Positions 17,208 to 25,195 of a stretch of DNA of 64,000 nt are shown here, one piece after another. This DNA is from an uncultured Flavobacteriia bacterium. Its GTDB lineage: Bacteria > Bacteroidota > Bacteroidia > Flavobacteriales_D > Crocinitomicaceae. Every line of letters begins with the position of its first letter. The first letter of the stretch is position 1. Where the stretch lies: the NCBI GenBank assembly GCA_937975705.1, contig CALJTX010000020.1, positions 1 through 64,000 on the forward strand, given 5' to 3'. Under the pieces are notes generated by a model. It saw only the letters and a list, made by a program, of their open reading frames with translations, was not told the origin of the DNA and searched no databases. The position numbers and the translations under genes are program-made.

Positions 17208-18737
17208 ATGACCGATCAAAAACAAATTCAACGCGCACTTATTTCTGTATTTTACAAAGACGGCTTGGCTCCAATCGTCGAAAAATTACATGCGAACAAT
17301 GTAGAAATCTTATCGACAGGCGGCACACTTGCCTTTATAAATGAGATGGGAATTCCCGTAACAGCCGTAGAAGACCTCACCAAATTTCCTGAAATTCTTG
17401 GCGGTCGTGTCAAAACATTACACCCTGCCATTTTTGGTGGCATCCTCAATCGCCGCAATTATGCGCCAGACCAAGCGCACATGGCTGAACACCAACTCTC
17501 CTCTATCGATCTTGTTATTGTAGATTTATATCCATTTGAACAAACAGTTGCTTCCGGGGCAAGCCATGAAGATATCATTGAAAAAATCGATATCGGCGGT
17601 ATTTCACTTATTAGAGCGGCAGCCAAAAACTACAACGACGTCGTCATTATACCGGGTGTCCATCAATATGCGCCACTTTTAGACATCCTCAATACCCAAG
17701 GTGCACAAACTACTTCTGCTCAGCGTCAAGCTTTCGCTGCTGAAGCTTTCCATGTGTCTTCGCATTACGACACCATGATTCATCAATATTTTATGAATCA
17801 AGACAGCGCTTATTTAAAAATCAGCGAAGAAAAACAAAGCCCATTGCGCTATGGCGAAAATCCACATCAAAAAGGTGTTTTCTTTGGAGACCTCGATGCT
17901 TTGTTCACCAAACTACATGGTAAAGAGCTTTCTTACAATAACTTACTAGATGTAGATGCCGCAGTTCGCCTCATGCAAGAATTCAAAACTGACGGCCCAA
18001 CATTTGCCATTCTAAAGCACAACAACGCCTGCGGATTAGCCACGCGCGCCACGCTCAAAGAAGCCTATGAAGCAGCGCTTGCTGCAGACCCAGTTAGTGC
18101 GTTTGGAGGCATCCTCATCGCCAACCAAGAAATCGATATCACCACTGCAACGCTCGTCAATGATTTATTTTGCGAAGTACTCATTGCGCCGGCCTACTCT
18201 GCTGAGGCCCTTGCCTTGCTTCAATCCAAGAAAAACCGCATCATCCTCATTCAAAATGAAGTTGAATTACCAAAAACCTTAGTGAGAAGTGCACTCAATG
18301 GTTATCTCGTTCAAGACGCCGACATGGCCAGCGAAGGTCCCGAAAACCTAGAAGTCAAAACCAAGCTTGCGCCAACCGAACAAGAAATTCAAGATTTACT
18401 GTTTGCCAATAAATTGGTAAAACACACCAAATCCAATACAATTATTTTGGCCAAAGACGGGCAGCTGCTCGCCAGCGGAACAGGCCAAACCTCAAGAGTA
18501 GATGCGCTCAAACAAGCTATCCACAAAGCCAAAACTTTTGGTTTTGACCTCAATGGTGCAGCTATGGCCAGCGACGCATTTTTCCCTTTTCCTGATTGTG
18601 TAGAAATCGCACACTTAGAAGGCATCAACGCAGTCATCCAACCTGGAGGCTCTGTAAAAGATGACCTTTCGATCACGTATTGCGATGAAAATCAAATGAA
18701 AATGGTGTTCACAGGTGTTCGCCATTTCAAACATTAA
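17208..18737 (+). CDS. purH: Bifunctional AICAR formyltransferase / IMP cyclohydrolase
   Basis: Catalyses the last two steps of IMP synthesis. The 509 residues have an N-terminal MGS-like cyclohydrolase domain (about 1-195; KDGLAPIVEKLHANNVEILSTGGT, GGRVKTLHPAIFGGIL) and a C-terminal AICAR transformylase domain (SPLRYGENPHQKGVFF, LKHNNACGLA, AFFPFPDCVE, VIQPGGSVKDD). Length is typical. It has its own promoter after the nrdA terminator and is followed by mreB across a 99-bp gap that contains a perfect 9-bp inverted repeat. purN lies 13 kb further along. Confidence 0.97.
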   Translation: MTDQKQIQRALISVFYKDGLAPIVEKLHANNVEILSTGGTLAFINEMGIPVTAVEDLTKFPEILGGRVKTLHPAIFGGILNRRNYAPDQAHMAEHQLSSIDLVIVDLYPFEQTVASGASHEDIIEKIDIGGISLIRAAAKNYNDVVIIPGVHQYAPLLDILNTQGAQTTSAQRQAFAAEAFHVSSHYDTMIHQYFMNQDSAYLKISEEKQSPLRYGENPHQKGVFFGDLDALFTKLHGKELSYNNLLDVDAAVRLMQEFKTDGPTFAILKHNNACGLATRATLKEAYEAALAADPVSAFGGILIANQEIDITTATLVNDLFCEVLIAPAYSAEALALLQSKKNRIILIQNEVELPKTLVRSALNGYLVQDADMASEGPENLEVKTKLAPTEQEIQDLLFANKLVKHTKSNTIILAKDGQLLASGTGQTSRVDALKQAIHKAKTFGFDLNGAAMASDAFFPFPDCVEIAHLEGINAVIQPGGSVKDDLSITYCDENQMKMVFTGVRHFKH

Positions 18738-18740
18738 GTG

Positions 18741-18764
18741 CATTTGTGAAAAAAATCACAAATG
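18741..18764. repeat. Perfect 9-bp inverted repeat between purH and mreB
   Basis: CATTTGTGA (18741-18749), six A residues, then TCACAAATG (18756-18764). It forms a clean hairpin or a two-fold binding site. There is no T tract on the plus strand after it, so it is a poor rho-independent terminator. It lies about 70 bp before the mreB start, where an operator would be expected. A heptamer AAACGTA is also repeated just downstream (around 18774 and 18787). Confidence 0.7.
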
Positions 18765-18836
18765 TGTTCGACAAACGTAACCTTTAAACGTATTGTACGA
18801 ATAAGAAGAAATTACACAAACCAATAAGCGCTTAAA

Positions 18837-19862
18837 ATGGGCCTTTTTAACTTTCTTACACAGGAAATTGCCATTGACCTCGGTACGGCAAATACCCTGA
18901 TTATTTGGAACGACAAAGTTGTCGTCGACGAACCTTCAATTGTAGCTAAAGATATCCAAACGGGTAAGGTGGTTGCAATAGGAAGAAAGGCGCAACAAAT
19001 GCACGGCAAGACACACAAACTTATAGAAACCGTGCGTCCGCTCAAAGATGGCGTTATCGCCGACTTCCAAAGTGCCGAACAAATGATCAAAGGCATGATC
19101 AAAATGATCAATCCAGGTCGCACCTTATTTAACCCAACCCTCCGCATGGTCATCTGCATTCCATCGGGTATCACAGAAGTTGAAAAACGAGCGGTACAAG
19201 ATTCAGCAGAACACGCCGGAGCCAAAGAAGTATATCTCATTCACGAGCCAATGGCTGCTGCAATTGGTATTGGTATCGACGTCGAAGAGCCTATGGGCAA
19301 CATGATCATCGATATAGGTGGTGGTACTTCCGAAATTGCCGTTATTGCACTTGGTGGTATCGTTTGTGATAAATCTATCCGCATTGCCGGTGATGACTTC
19401 ACCAACGACATCGAAGAATACATGCGCCGTCAGCACAACATCTTAGTTGGTGAACGCACCGCAGAACAAATCAAAATTGAAGTAGGCGCGGCCTTGCCAG
19501 AGCTCGAAAACCCTCCTGCCGATTTCGCTGTCCGCGGACGCGACCTCATGACGGGTATTCCGAAAGAAATCATGGTTTCTTACCAAGAAATTGCCCACGC
19601 CTTAGACAAAACTATTTCTAAAATAGAAGAAGCGATTTTGAGTGCGCTCGAAATGACACCTCCTGAGTTATCTGCCGATATTTACAAAACAGGTATTTAC
19701 CTAGCGGGTGGTGGCTCTATGCTACGCGGTCTTGACAAACGTATTCAAGCAAAAACCAAATTGCCTGTTCACATTGCAGAAGATCCGCTCAGAGCAGTGG
19801 CTCGCGGCACCAGCATTGCACTCAAGAACATTGACAAGTACCCATTCTTAATGGGCCGTTAA
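18837..19862 (+). CDS. mreB: Rod shape-determining protein MreB
   Basis: Bacterial actin that organises lateral wall synthesis at the inner membrane. The 341 residues show the actin ATPase motifs: phosphate-1 IAIDLGTANTLI near 12, phosphate-2 MIIDIGGGTSEIAVI, the adenosine motif LAGGGSMLRGLDKRI, and an amphipathic N-terminal MGLFNFL that can bind membrane. Length is normal. It follows purH, as in many Bacteroidetes, but the usual downstream mreC, mreD, pbp2 and rodA genes are absent here. A convergent thioredoxin-family gene overlaps its stop by 4 bp instead. Confidence 0.97.
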   Translation: MGLFNFLTQEIAIDLGTANTLIIWNDKVVVDEPSIVAKDIQTGKVVAIGRKAQQMHGKTHKLIETVRPLKDGVIADFQSAEQMIKGMIKMINPGRTLFNPTLRMVICIPSGITEVEKRAVQDSAEHAGAKEVYLIHEPMAAAIGIGIDVEEPMGNMIIDIGGGTSEIAVIALGGIVCDKSIRIAGDDFTNDIEEYMRRQHNILVGERTAEQIKIEVGAALPELENPPADFAVRGRDLMTGIPKEIMVSYQEIAHALDKTISKIEEAILSALEMTPPELSADIYKTGIYLAGGGSMLRGLDKRIQAKTKLPVHIAEDPLRAVARGTSIALKNIDKYPFLMGR

Positions 19863-21118
19863 TTGGCGTTGGCGCCTTCGAGGGCGTTTTCAATTTCTTG
19901 CTTGTATTTTTTCACCAGTTCGGTATAAGCCGCACCTGTTGCGGGTCCACTAAATCCGGTATGGATTGCAATGATTTTTCCTTGCTGATCTACTAAAATA
20001 GAGGTCGGAAAACTCATGATGCCGTTCAACATCGGGAAATATGCCGCTGCGGCCTCTTTGCTAGCTGTTCCCGCCAAATAAACGGGGTAATTCACCTGCA
20101 GCTCCTTTGCGAAGTTTTTTAAGCGCAATTTTTGCTTTTTGGTGTCAGTTCCCACCTCAAAGCCCAGCGCAATAACTTCTAGTCCCTGAGCTGCGTAGCT
20201 GTCTCTAAATTCTTTTAAAAGTTGTGTTTCATCTATGCAATTTGGACACCATGTACCCATGATCTGAATCAGCGTCACCTTTCCATTTTTGGATAAATCT
20301 AGATTTGTTTTTCTACCGTTCAATTTGATCAGGTTTTGGAGCACCACCCTTTCATCTCGTTTGATCAAATAAGTCAGTTCTGCTTCATCTCTTAGTTGGA
20401 CTGTTTCGTCTTTCATTGCTTTAAAAGCCGTGCTTGACTTTCCGCCACTATAAAATACACCTGTCATTTCATTGTTTCCATTGAGTTGTGCCTCCACCAC
20501 AAAGGCCCAATAACCGGTGTAGGTCTGTAAATGCAATTTTCCATTTGCGGCATAACCATGCAAATAGCGGTAATCGCCAGTTTCACTTAGAAAACTGCCG
20601 AAAATGCGGCCATTCATTTCTTGCTGAAATACACCTACTAACACTTCTTCATTTGGCGTGCCTGGCTCAAACAGTACTTTCCATCTACCGAATAATTCCG
20701 GAAAATTGGTATCAGGTTTTGGTATCATTTCTGAAAGCGTCATGTACAAGTGAACAGGATAGCGAACCGGGACTTTTTTATTGTAATTGATCCACCAACC
20801 GCGGGCTTCGGAGAAATCATCATTATAGGCAATTTGCCATTCGGCATCTTGAGCAGGGAATTGATAAACGATGGTGTCTCCTATCCGTTTTTTTACGGAC
20901 AGCTGATACACTTCTTTACCATTGTATATGGTAATCGGTGATTTTGGATTTTTTTCGGGTAGGGCAACATTTACTTGAATTTGCAAGCGGTCATTGAGTT
21001 GTATTTCTGCAATGTATGGGAGAAGAACACCATTAGGTCGGGCCGAAAAATTATCTTGGGCTTGACCAATAAAACCATTCAAAAAAATAAATAAGATTCC
21101 AAAAATAGCGTTACGCAT
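19859..21118 (-). CDS. TlpA-like thiol-disulfide oxidoreductase with N-terminal extension
   Basis: A 419-residue exported protein. A signal peptide (about 1-20, ending GQAQ) precedes a ~230-residue beta-rich domain of unknown function. The C-terminal ~150 residues form a TlpA/AhpC-TSA-type thioredoxin domain with active site GTWCPNCIDE and a FPTSILVDQQGKI segment carrying the cis-proline. The architecture is common in Bacteroidetes periplasmic reductases. It converges on mreB, and the two stop codons share TTAA (4-bp overlap). No other redox gene is adjacent, so the partner is unknown. Confidence 0.83.
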   Translation of the reverse strand: MRNAIFGILFIFLNGFIGQAQDNFSARPNGVLLPYIAEIQLNDRLQIQVNVALPEKNPKSPITIYNGKEVYQLSVKKRIGDTIVYQFPAQDAEWQIAYNDDFSEARGWWINYNKKVPVRYPVHLYMTLSEMIPKPDTNFPELFGRWKVLFEPGTPNEEVLVGVFQQEMNGRIFGSFLSETGDYRYLHGYAANGKLHLQTYTGYWAFVVEAQLNGNNEMTGVFYSGGKSSTAFKAMKDETVQLRDEAELTYLIKRDERVVLQNLIKLNGRKTNLDLSKNGKVTLIQIMGTWCPNCIDETQLLKEFRDSYAAQGLEVIALGFEVGTDTKKQKLRLKNFAKELQVNYPVYLAGTASKEAAAAYFPMLNGIMSFPTSILVDQQGKIIAIHTGFSGPATGAAYTELVKKYKQEIENALEGANAN

Positions 21119-21221
21119 AAGTTGAAAGATTGCGGGGTTGAACCACTAAATTAAAAGAAATAAACTATCTTGCTTTGCGCATGCAACTTTTTCAAATTAA
21201 AATACGTCAGTGCTAAGAGTC

Positions 21222-21749
21222 ATGGAGGAACAAGAACTCATAAAAGGTTGTATTGCTGCTCGTCCGAAGGCTCAAAAAGCGTTGTTTGACATTTATGCCC
21301 CCAAGCTTTACGTCGTGTGTTTGCGTTACATGAAAGACCAAATGCGTGCACAAGACGTCTTGCAAGATGCCTTCGTTAAAATTTTTGCCCACATCGGCAA
21401 TTACAAATCGGAGGGTGCTTTTGAAGGTTGGCTCAAAAAAATAGCAGTCAACACCTGCCTTGACCAACTGCGCAAAGACAAAAAATTACTCACAGACGTC
21501 TCTATAGACGACGTCTCGCACAAATTAGCACACCAAGACTACAGCGTAGAAAAACTCATGGCCGACGACCTGCTCAAATTAGTTCAGGCACTGCCAGACG
21601 GTTACCGCACAGTCTTCAACCTCTTTGCCATTGAAGGCTATTCGCATCAAGAGATTTCAAGCCAACTTGGTATCTCCGAAAGCACTTCTAAAACACAATA
21701 CTTGCGCGCAAGGGCCTATTTGAAAGACCGTATAGAAAATATTGACTAA
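21222..21749 (+). CDS. ECF-type RNA polymerase sigma factor
   Basis: A 175-residue group IV sigma-70 factor. Region 2 spans about 20-95 (RYMKDQMRAQDVLQDAFVKI, then GWLKKIAVNTCLDQLR). Region 4 lies at about 120-172 with the helix-turn-helix EGYSHQEISSQLGISESTSK. An in-frame GTG at 21210 would add four residues; ATG 21222 fits the family better. The next gene starts on the base after its stop and encodes a single-pass membrane protein, the position expected for an anti-sigma factor. Target promoters are unknown. Confidence 0.9.
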   Translation: MEEQELIKGCIAARPKAQKALFDIYAPKLYVVCLRYMKDQMRAQDVLQDAFVKIFAHIGNYKSEGAFEGWLKKIAVNTCLDQLRKDKKLLTDVSIDDVSHKLAHQDYSVEKLMADDLLKLVQALPDGYRTVFNLFAIEGYSHQEISSQLGISESTSKTQYLRARAYLKDRIENID

Positions 21750-22586
21750 ATGATTGAAAAAGACAACATCAAAGATCTATTTGCCAAAGGCCTCCAGGAC
21801 CACCAAGTCCAGGTAGACCCTGCATTGTGGTCTTCTATTTCGTCATCTTTAGGTACTGGTGCAGCAAAAACTAGCCTTGGGCTTTTGGCAAAAACGCTGA
21901 TTGGTGTTGCGGCTGGCTCTGTTATTGGTGTGGCTGTTTATTTATCATTAGATCAAGAAAAACCAACGCCTAAAAAGCAAGAGGGAAAAACGCTTCAAAA
22001 AGCAACAAAGCCAATAGAAAGCAAAGAAGTCATCATTACAAAACCAACAAAGCCGACAATTCAACCTTTGTACTACGATCCTTTTCGAATCGGGTATTTT
22101 CCTGTAGTCGATGACACGGAGTTTGGAACTCCTGATTTTGACACTCAACTTACTTTAGGAACTAGTACAGAAGTTCAATCCACAACTGTACAACCAATTG
22201 TAGAATGTATTTTTCCAAATAAAAATACGCCTACACAAGACGTTTCACAAGAACTACCTCCGTTAAATAACTTATTGCAACAACAAAGAACGATACCCAA
22301 AGTTCAAGCGCAAATTGCCTTACCAAATATTTTCACACCTAACAACGACGGTCAAAACGAAACACTTCAAATTGACTGGAAACAAAATACAATTGAAGAT
22401 TTCAGCATTGTTGTGCTCAACAAAGAAAATCAAGTGGTATTTAGCAGCAGCAATCCTTATTTTGATTGGGATGGTTCAGACCCTGGCAGCGAAAAACTTG
22501 CCCGCGGAAACTATATTTATTTTGTAGCAGGCGTCCTCAACGGCCAAAAATGGCAGCAATCTAGCAGCTTACAAATCCAATACTAA
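21750..22586 (+). CDS. Single-pass membrane protein with gliding-motility/T9SS type-B-like C-terminus, putative anti-sigma partner
   Basis: A 278-residue protein starting immediately after the sigma-factor stop. Residues 1-35 are hydrophilic (DLFAKGLQDHQVQVDPALW, an anti-sigma-like cytoplasmic start). One transmembrane helix follows at about 45-66, then a Lys/Pro/Thr-rich linker. From about 190 a complete-looking 'gliding motility-associated C-terminal domain' begins: LPNIFTPNNDGQNETLQI, VVLNKENQVVF, FDWDGSDPG, LARGNYIYFV. In most proteins this domain is a T9SS type B export signal behind a cleavable signal peptide. Here it sits behind an internal membrane anchor. I infer an anti-sigma factor with a periplasmic sensing domain, not a secreted protein. 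Confidence 0.7.
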   Translation: MIEKDNIKDLFAKGLQDHQVQVDPALWSSISSSLGTGAAKTSLGLLAKTLIGVAAGSVIGVAVYLSLDQEKPTPKKQEGKTLQKATKPIESKEVIITKPTKPTIQPLYYDPFRIGYFPVVDDTEFGTPDFDTQLTLGTSTEVQSTTVQPIVECIFPNKNTPTQDVSQELPPLNNLLQQQRTIPKVQAQIALPNIFTPNNDGQNETLQIDWKQNTIEDFSIVVLNKENQVVFSSSNPYFDWDGSDPGSEKLARGNYIYFVAGVLNGQKWQQSSSLQIQY

Positions 22587-22607
22587 AATTATTGCGTAAA
22601 TTGGCGC

Positions 22608-23513
22608 ATGCCGCGTATCTATTGCATCACCAACGGAAACAAAAAAATCCATCCAAACAATCAACGCATTTTAGCTGCCTTGACGGATCAATTTGGCGCT
22701 GAATTTCAGATTTACAATAGTTCAGATTCCGCCACAGCTCTTGCATTTATTCATTCTTTAAAAGGCACTTGCACCCATCTCTTAGGCCTAGGTGGCGACG
22801 GTACTTTTAATGTGCTTGTCAATGGAGTTTGTTCGCATCCTGATCCCAACTTTCAACCCATTTTAGGTGTGCTTCCAAACGGAACCGGAAATGATTTTTT
22901 CAGGTCAGCTGGGTTCAATAAGAATTATAACTTTCTAGCAAATATTGAAGAAGGTTCTTTTGAGCACTTCGATGTTGGCGTGCTTGAAACAAATAAGGAG
23001 AAGCGCTACTTTGCAAATATTACCGATATCGGCTTTGGCGGCGCGGTGGTACTTGAACTTCTAAATTTCCGCAAGCGTTTTGGACCAAACTTTTCCTACG
23101 GATTGGCCATCATCAAAACTTTTCTCAATTACCAAAGACCCCATGTTCATATAGCTGGTGCAGACTTCAATTACAAAGGAGAATTGCTGCTTGCCGCATT
23201 TTGCAATGGCAGTATTTTTGGCGATGGCTTGTATATACATCCGGGTGCCCGAATTGACGACGGCCAACTCAAACTCACGCTGTTGGGCAAGGTTTCCTTG
23301 TTAGATTATCTTAAAAATGTGCTGAGAGTCAAACGCGGTAAAAAAATCAAGCATCCTGAAGCACATTATTTGAATGTCTCGTTTCCTATCCAATTGCAAT
23401 GTGACAAACAGGTCTTGCACGCCGAAACAGACGGAGAATATATCAGCGGACAATCTTTTACCATTGATTTACATCCACGCAAGTTAAAGCTACTTCCTAT
23501 TCAGAAGCGCTAG
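22608..23513 (+). CDS. Diacylglycerol kinase-family lipid kinase
   Basis: A 301-residue soluble lipid kinase of the DgkB/YegS type that phosphorylates a lipid alcohol such as diacylglycerol using ATP. The catalytic N-terminal domain holds the nucleotide loop LGLGGDGTFNVLVNG (near 62) and the family motif LPNGTGNDFFRS (near 95). The C-terminal half is the beta-sandwich, with FCNGSIFGDGLYIHPGARIDDG. The exact substrate cannot be assigned. A TAAATTGG element resembling a -7 site ends three bases before the ATG, so an own promoter is possible. Confidence 0.88.
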   Translation: MPRIYCITNGNKKIHPNNQRILAALTDQFGAEFQIYNSSDSATALAFIHSLKGTCTHLLGLGGDGTFNVLVNGVCSHPDPNFQPILGVLPNGTGNDFFRSAGFNKNYNFLANIEEGSFEHFDVGVLETNKEKRYFANITDIGFGGAVVLELLNFRKRFGPNFSYGLAIIKTFLNYQRPHVHIAGADFNYKGELLLAAFCNGSIFGDGLYIHPGARIDDGQLKLTLLGKVSLLDYLKNVLRVKRGKKIKHPEAHYLNVSFPIQLQCDKQVLHAETDGEYISGQSFTIDLHPRKLKLLPIQKR

Positions 23514-23519
23514 ATTGCT

Positions 23520-23527
23520 TATCTTTG
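23520..23527 (+). promoter_or_regulatory. -7 element of ispD, seven bases before its start codon
   Basis: TATCTTTG is an exact TAnnTTTG match. It ends at 23527 and ATG is at 23535, so the predicted transcription start falls about 2-4 bases before the start codon: an almost leaderless mRNA. Confidence 0.6.
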
Positions 23528-23534
23528 AACTGCG

Positions 23535-24197
23535 ATGAAAAAAAGCATCATCATTACAGCTGGCGGCATAGGAAAACGCATGGATAGCGAAATTCCGAAA
23601 CAATTTTTGCTCCTCGGTTCCAAACCGGTTTTAATCCATACACTCGAGCATTTTTTTGAATTTGATCCAAATGCGCAACTTATTATCACGCTCCCAAAAG
23701 ACTGGATAAATTACTGGAAAGAACTTTTAACCAAATACGATATCCAAATTCCGCACACGTTAGTGGACGGCGGCAACGAAAGGTTTCACTCCATTCAAAA
23801 TGCACTTGCTATTTGTACCGGAGATCAAATTGCCATTCACGACGGCGTGAGACCTCTCGTCAGTATCGACACCATTGAACGTTGTTTTGCTGGCCTGCAA
23901 AATTCAAGCGCTGTTGTTCCGGTTTTGAATCTAAAAGATTCATTAAGGATGGGGACACCCGAAAAATCAAATAGTGTAGACAGATCAAAGTTTTATTTGG
24001 TACATACACCACAATGTTTTGAGTCAGCCCTCCTTAAAAAAGCTTATTTGCAAGGATTTCAAACACACTTCACAGACGACGCGAGTGTTGTAGCATCTAT
24101 AGGTGTATGCCCCCTACTGGTTTTGAGTAACGAAGAAAACATCAAAATCACGAGCCCAACAGATTTAAAAATCCTCAACGCACTCTTACTCCCATGA
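23535..24197 (+). CDS. ispD: 2-C-methyl-D-erythritol 4-phosphate cytidylyltransferase
   Basis: Third step of the MEP isoprenoid pathway: MEP + CTP gives CDP-methylerythritol + PPi. The 220 residues show the CTP-binding loop AGGIGKRMDSEIPKQFLLL near 9-27, the conserved IAIHDGVRPLV near 97, and the C-terminal FTDDASVVASIG and LSNEENIKITSPTDL segments. Length is normal. The stop overlaps the following LD-carboxypeptidase start by 4 bp. IspD feeds the precursors used by the carotenoid genes 11 kb downstream. Confidence 0.95.
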   Translation: MKKSIIITAGGIGKRMDSEIPKQFLLLGSKPVLIHTLEHFFEFDPNAQLIITLPKDWINYWKELLTKYDIQIPHTLVDGGNERFHSIQNALAICTGDQIAIHDGVRPLVSIDTIERCFAGLQNSSAVVPVLNLKDSLRMGTPEKSNSVDRSKFYLVHTPQCFESALLKKAYLQGFQTHFTDDASVVASIGVCPLLVLSNEENIKITSPTDLKILNALLLP

Positions 24198-25096
24198 CTT
24201 TAGTTGCACCGCCCTCACTCCAAACAGGCGACCTCGTTTATTTGTGTGCACCCGCAAAAGCTATCGAAGAACATTACGTGCTTGCGGCTGAATTATGGTT
24301 GTCTCAGATTGGCCTTCGCGCCATAAGAAGCAAGCATTTAACGGGCAGGCACCATTATTTTTCAGGAACAGCACTCGAGCGAATGTCCGACGTACAAGAA
24401 GGCATTGATCATCCTGAAGCAAAAGCGATTTGGTGCATGAGAGGTGGCTATGGCAGTATTCAACTTTTAGATGGTCTGCAATGGGCACAGTTTATCCGCG
24501 AACCTAAGTGGTTGATTGGCTTTTCTGATATTTGTGTACTGCACCATAAGATACAGTCTCTCGGATATCAAAGCATTCATGGCACAATGGCCTTGAACAT
24601 TGAAAAAAATAGCGCTGAAGCCAAGCAGCGCCTGCGCGATTTATTATTTGGGGAGCGCAAAAGTTTTGAGTATGAATCCCATTCTATGAATCAAGTTGGT
24701 TCTTGCAGTGGGCAACTCATCGGTGGTAATCTGAGTATTGTTTACAGCATGCTTTCGAACCCAGAAGCCTATGATTTTCGTGAAGCCATTCTTTTTATTG
24801 AAGATTTAGCCGAACATTTATATCACATAGACCGCATGCTGTACGCGCTAAAACGCGCTGGCGCTTTGGAACAAATCTGTGGCTTAATAATTGGCGGCAT
24901 GACCGATTTAGAAGATACAGATGTGCCTTTTGGCAAATCGCTAGAGGAGCTCATTTTGGCTCACTTTCCCTATCGAAAAATCCCAATATGCTTTGATTTT
25001 CCTGCCGGACACATCGATGACAATCAGGCCTTGGCGCTCGGTGCAATGGCACAATTAGAAGTGAATGCTGTACAAGTTGTTTTGAGCTATCTATAA
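24194..25096 (+). CDS. LD-carboxypeptidase (peptidase family S66)
   Basis: Cytoplasmic peptidase that removes the terminal D-Ala from murein tetrapeptides during recycling. The 300 residues carry the Ser-Glu-His triad of S66: nucleophile Ser111 in LIGFSDICVL, Glu in ILFIEDLAEHLYHIDR, and His in FDFPAGHIDDNQALALG. The RGGYGSIQLLD segment near 83-93 is also conserved. Length fits the family and there is no signal peptide. Its ATG overlaps the end of ispD by 4 bp, so it is translationally coupled to it. Confidence 0.93.
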   Translation: MTLVAPPSLQTGDLVYLCAPAKAIEEHYVLAAELWLSQIGLRAIRSKHLTGRHHYFSGTALERMSDVQEGIDHPEAKAIWCMRGGYGSIQLLDGLQWAQFIREPKWLIGFSDICVLHHKIQSLGYQSIHGTMALNIEKNSAEAKQRLRDLLFGERKSFEYESHSMNQVGSCSGQLIGGNLSIVYSMLSNPEAYDFREAILFIEDLAEHLYHIDRMLYALKRAGALEQICGLIIGGMTDLEDTDVPFGKSLEELILAHFPYRKIPICFDFPAGHIDDNQALALGAMAQLEVNAVQVVLSYL

Positions 25097-25163
25097 TCGT
25101 TCTAAATAGCCCAATAAAGCGGATTATCTTGGCAACTTTTGTTACACTTAAATGTTGTTCACT

Positions 25164-25171
25164 TAAATTTG
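25164..25171 (+). promoter_or_regulatory. -7 element of the sdhCAB promoter
   Basis: TAAATTTG is an exact TAnnTTTG match ending 24 bases before ATG 25196. A TTTTG at 25137-25141 lies somewhat too far upstream (22-base spacer) to be a convincing -33. Confidence 0.55.
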
Positions 25172-25195
25172 CAACACTACAAATGAAAGATACTT

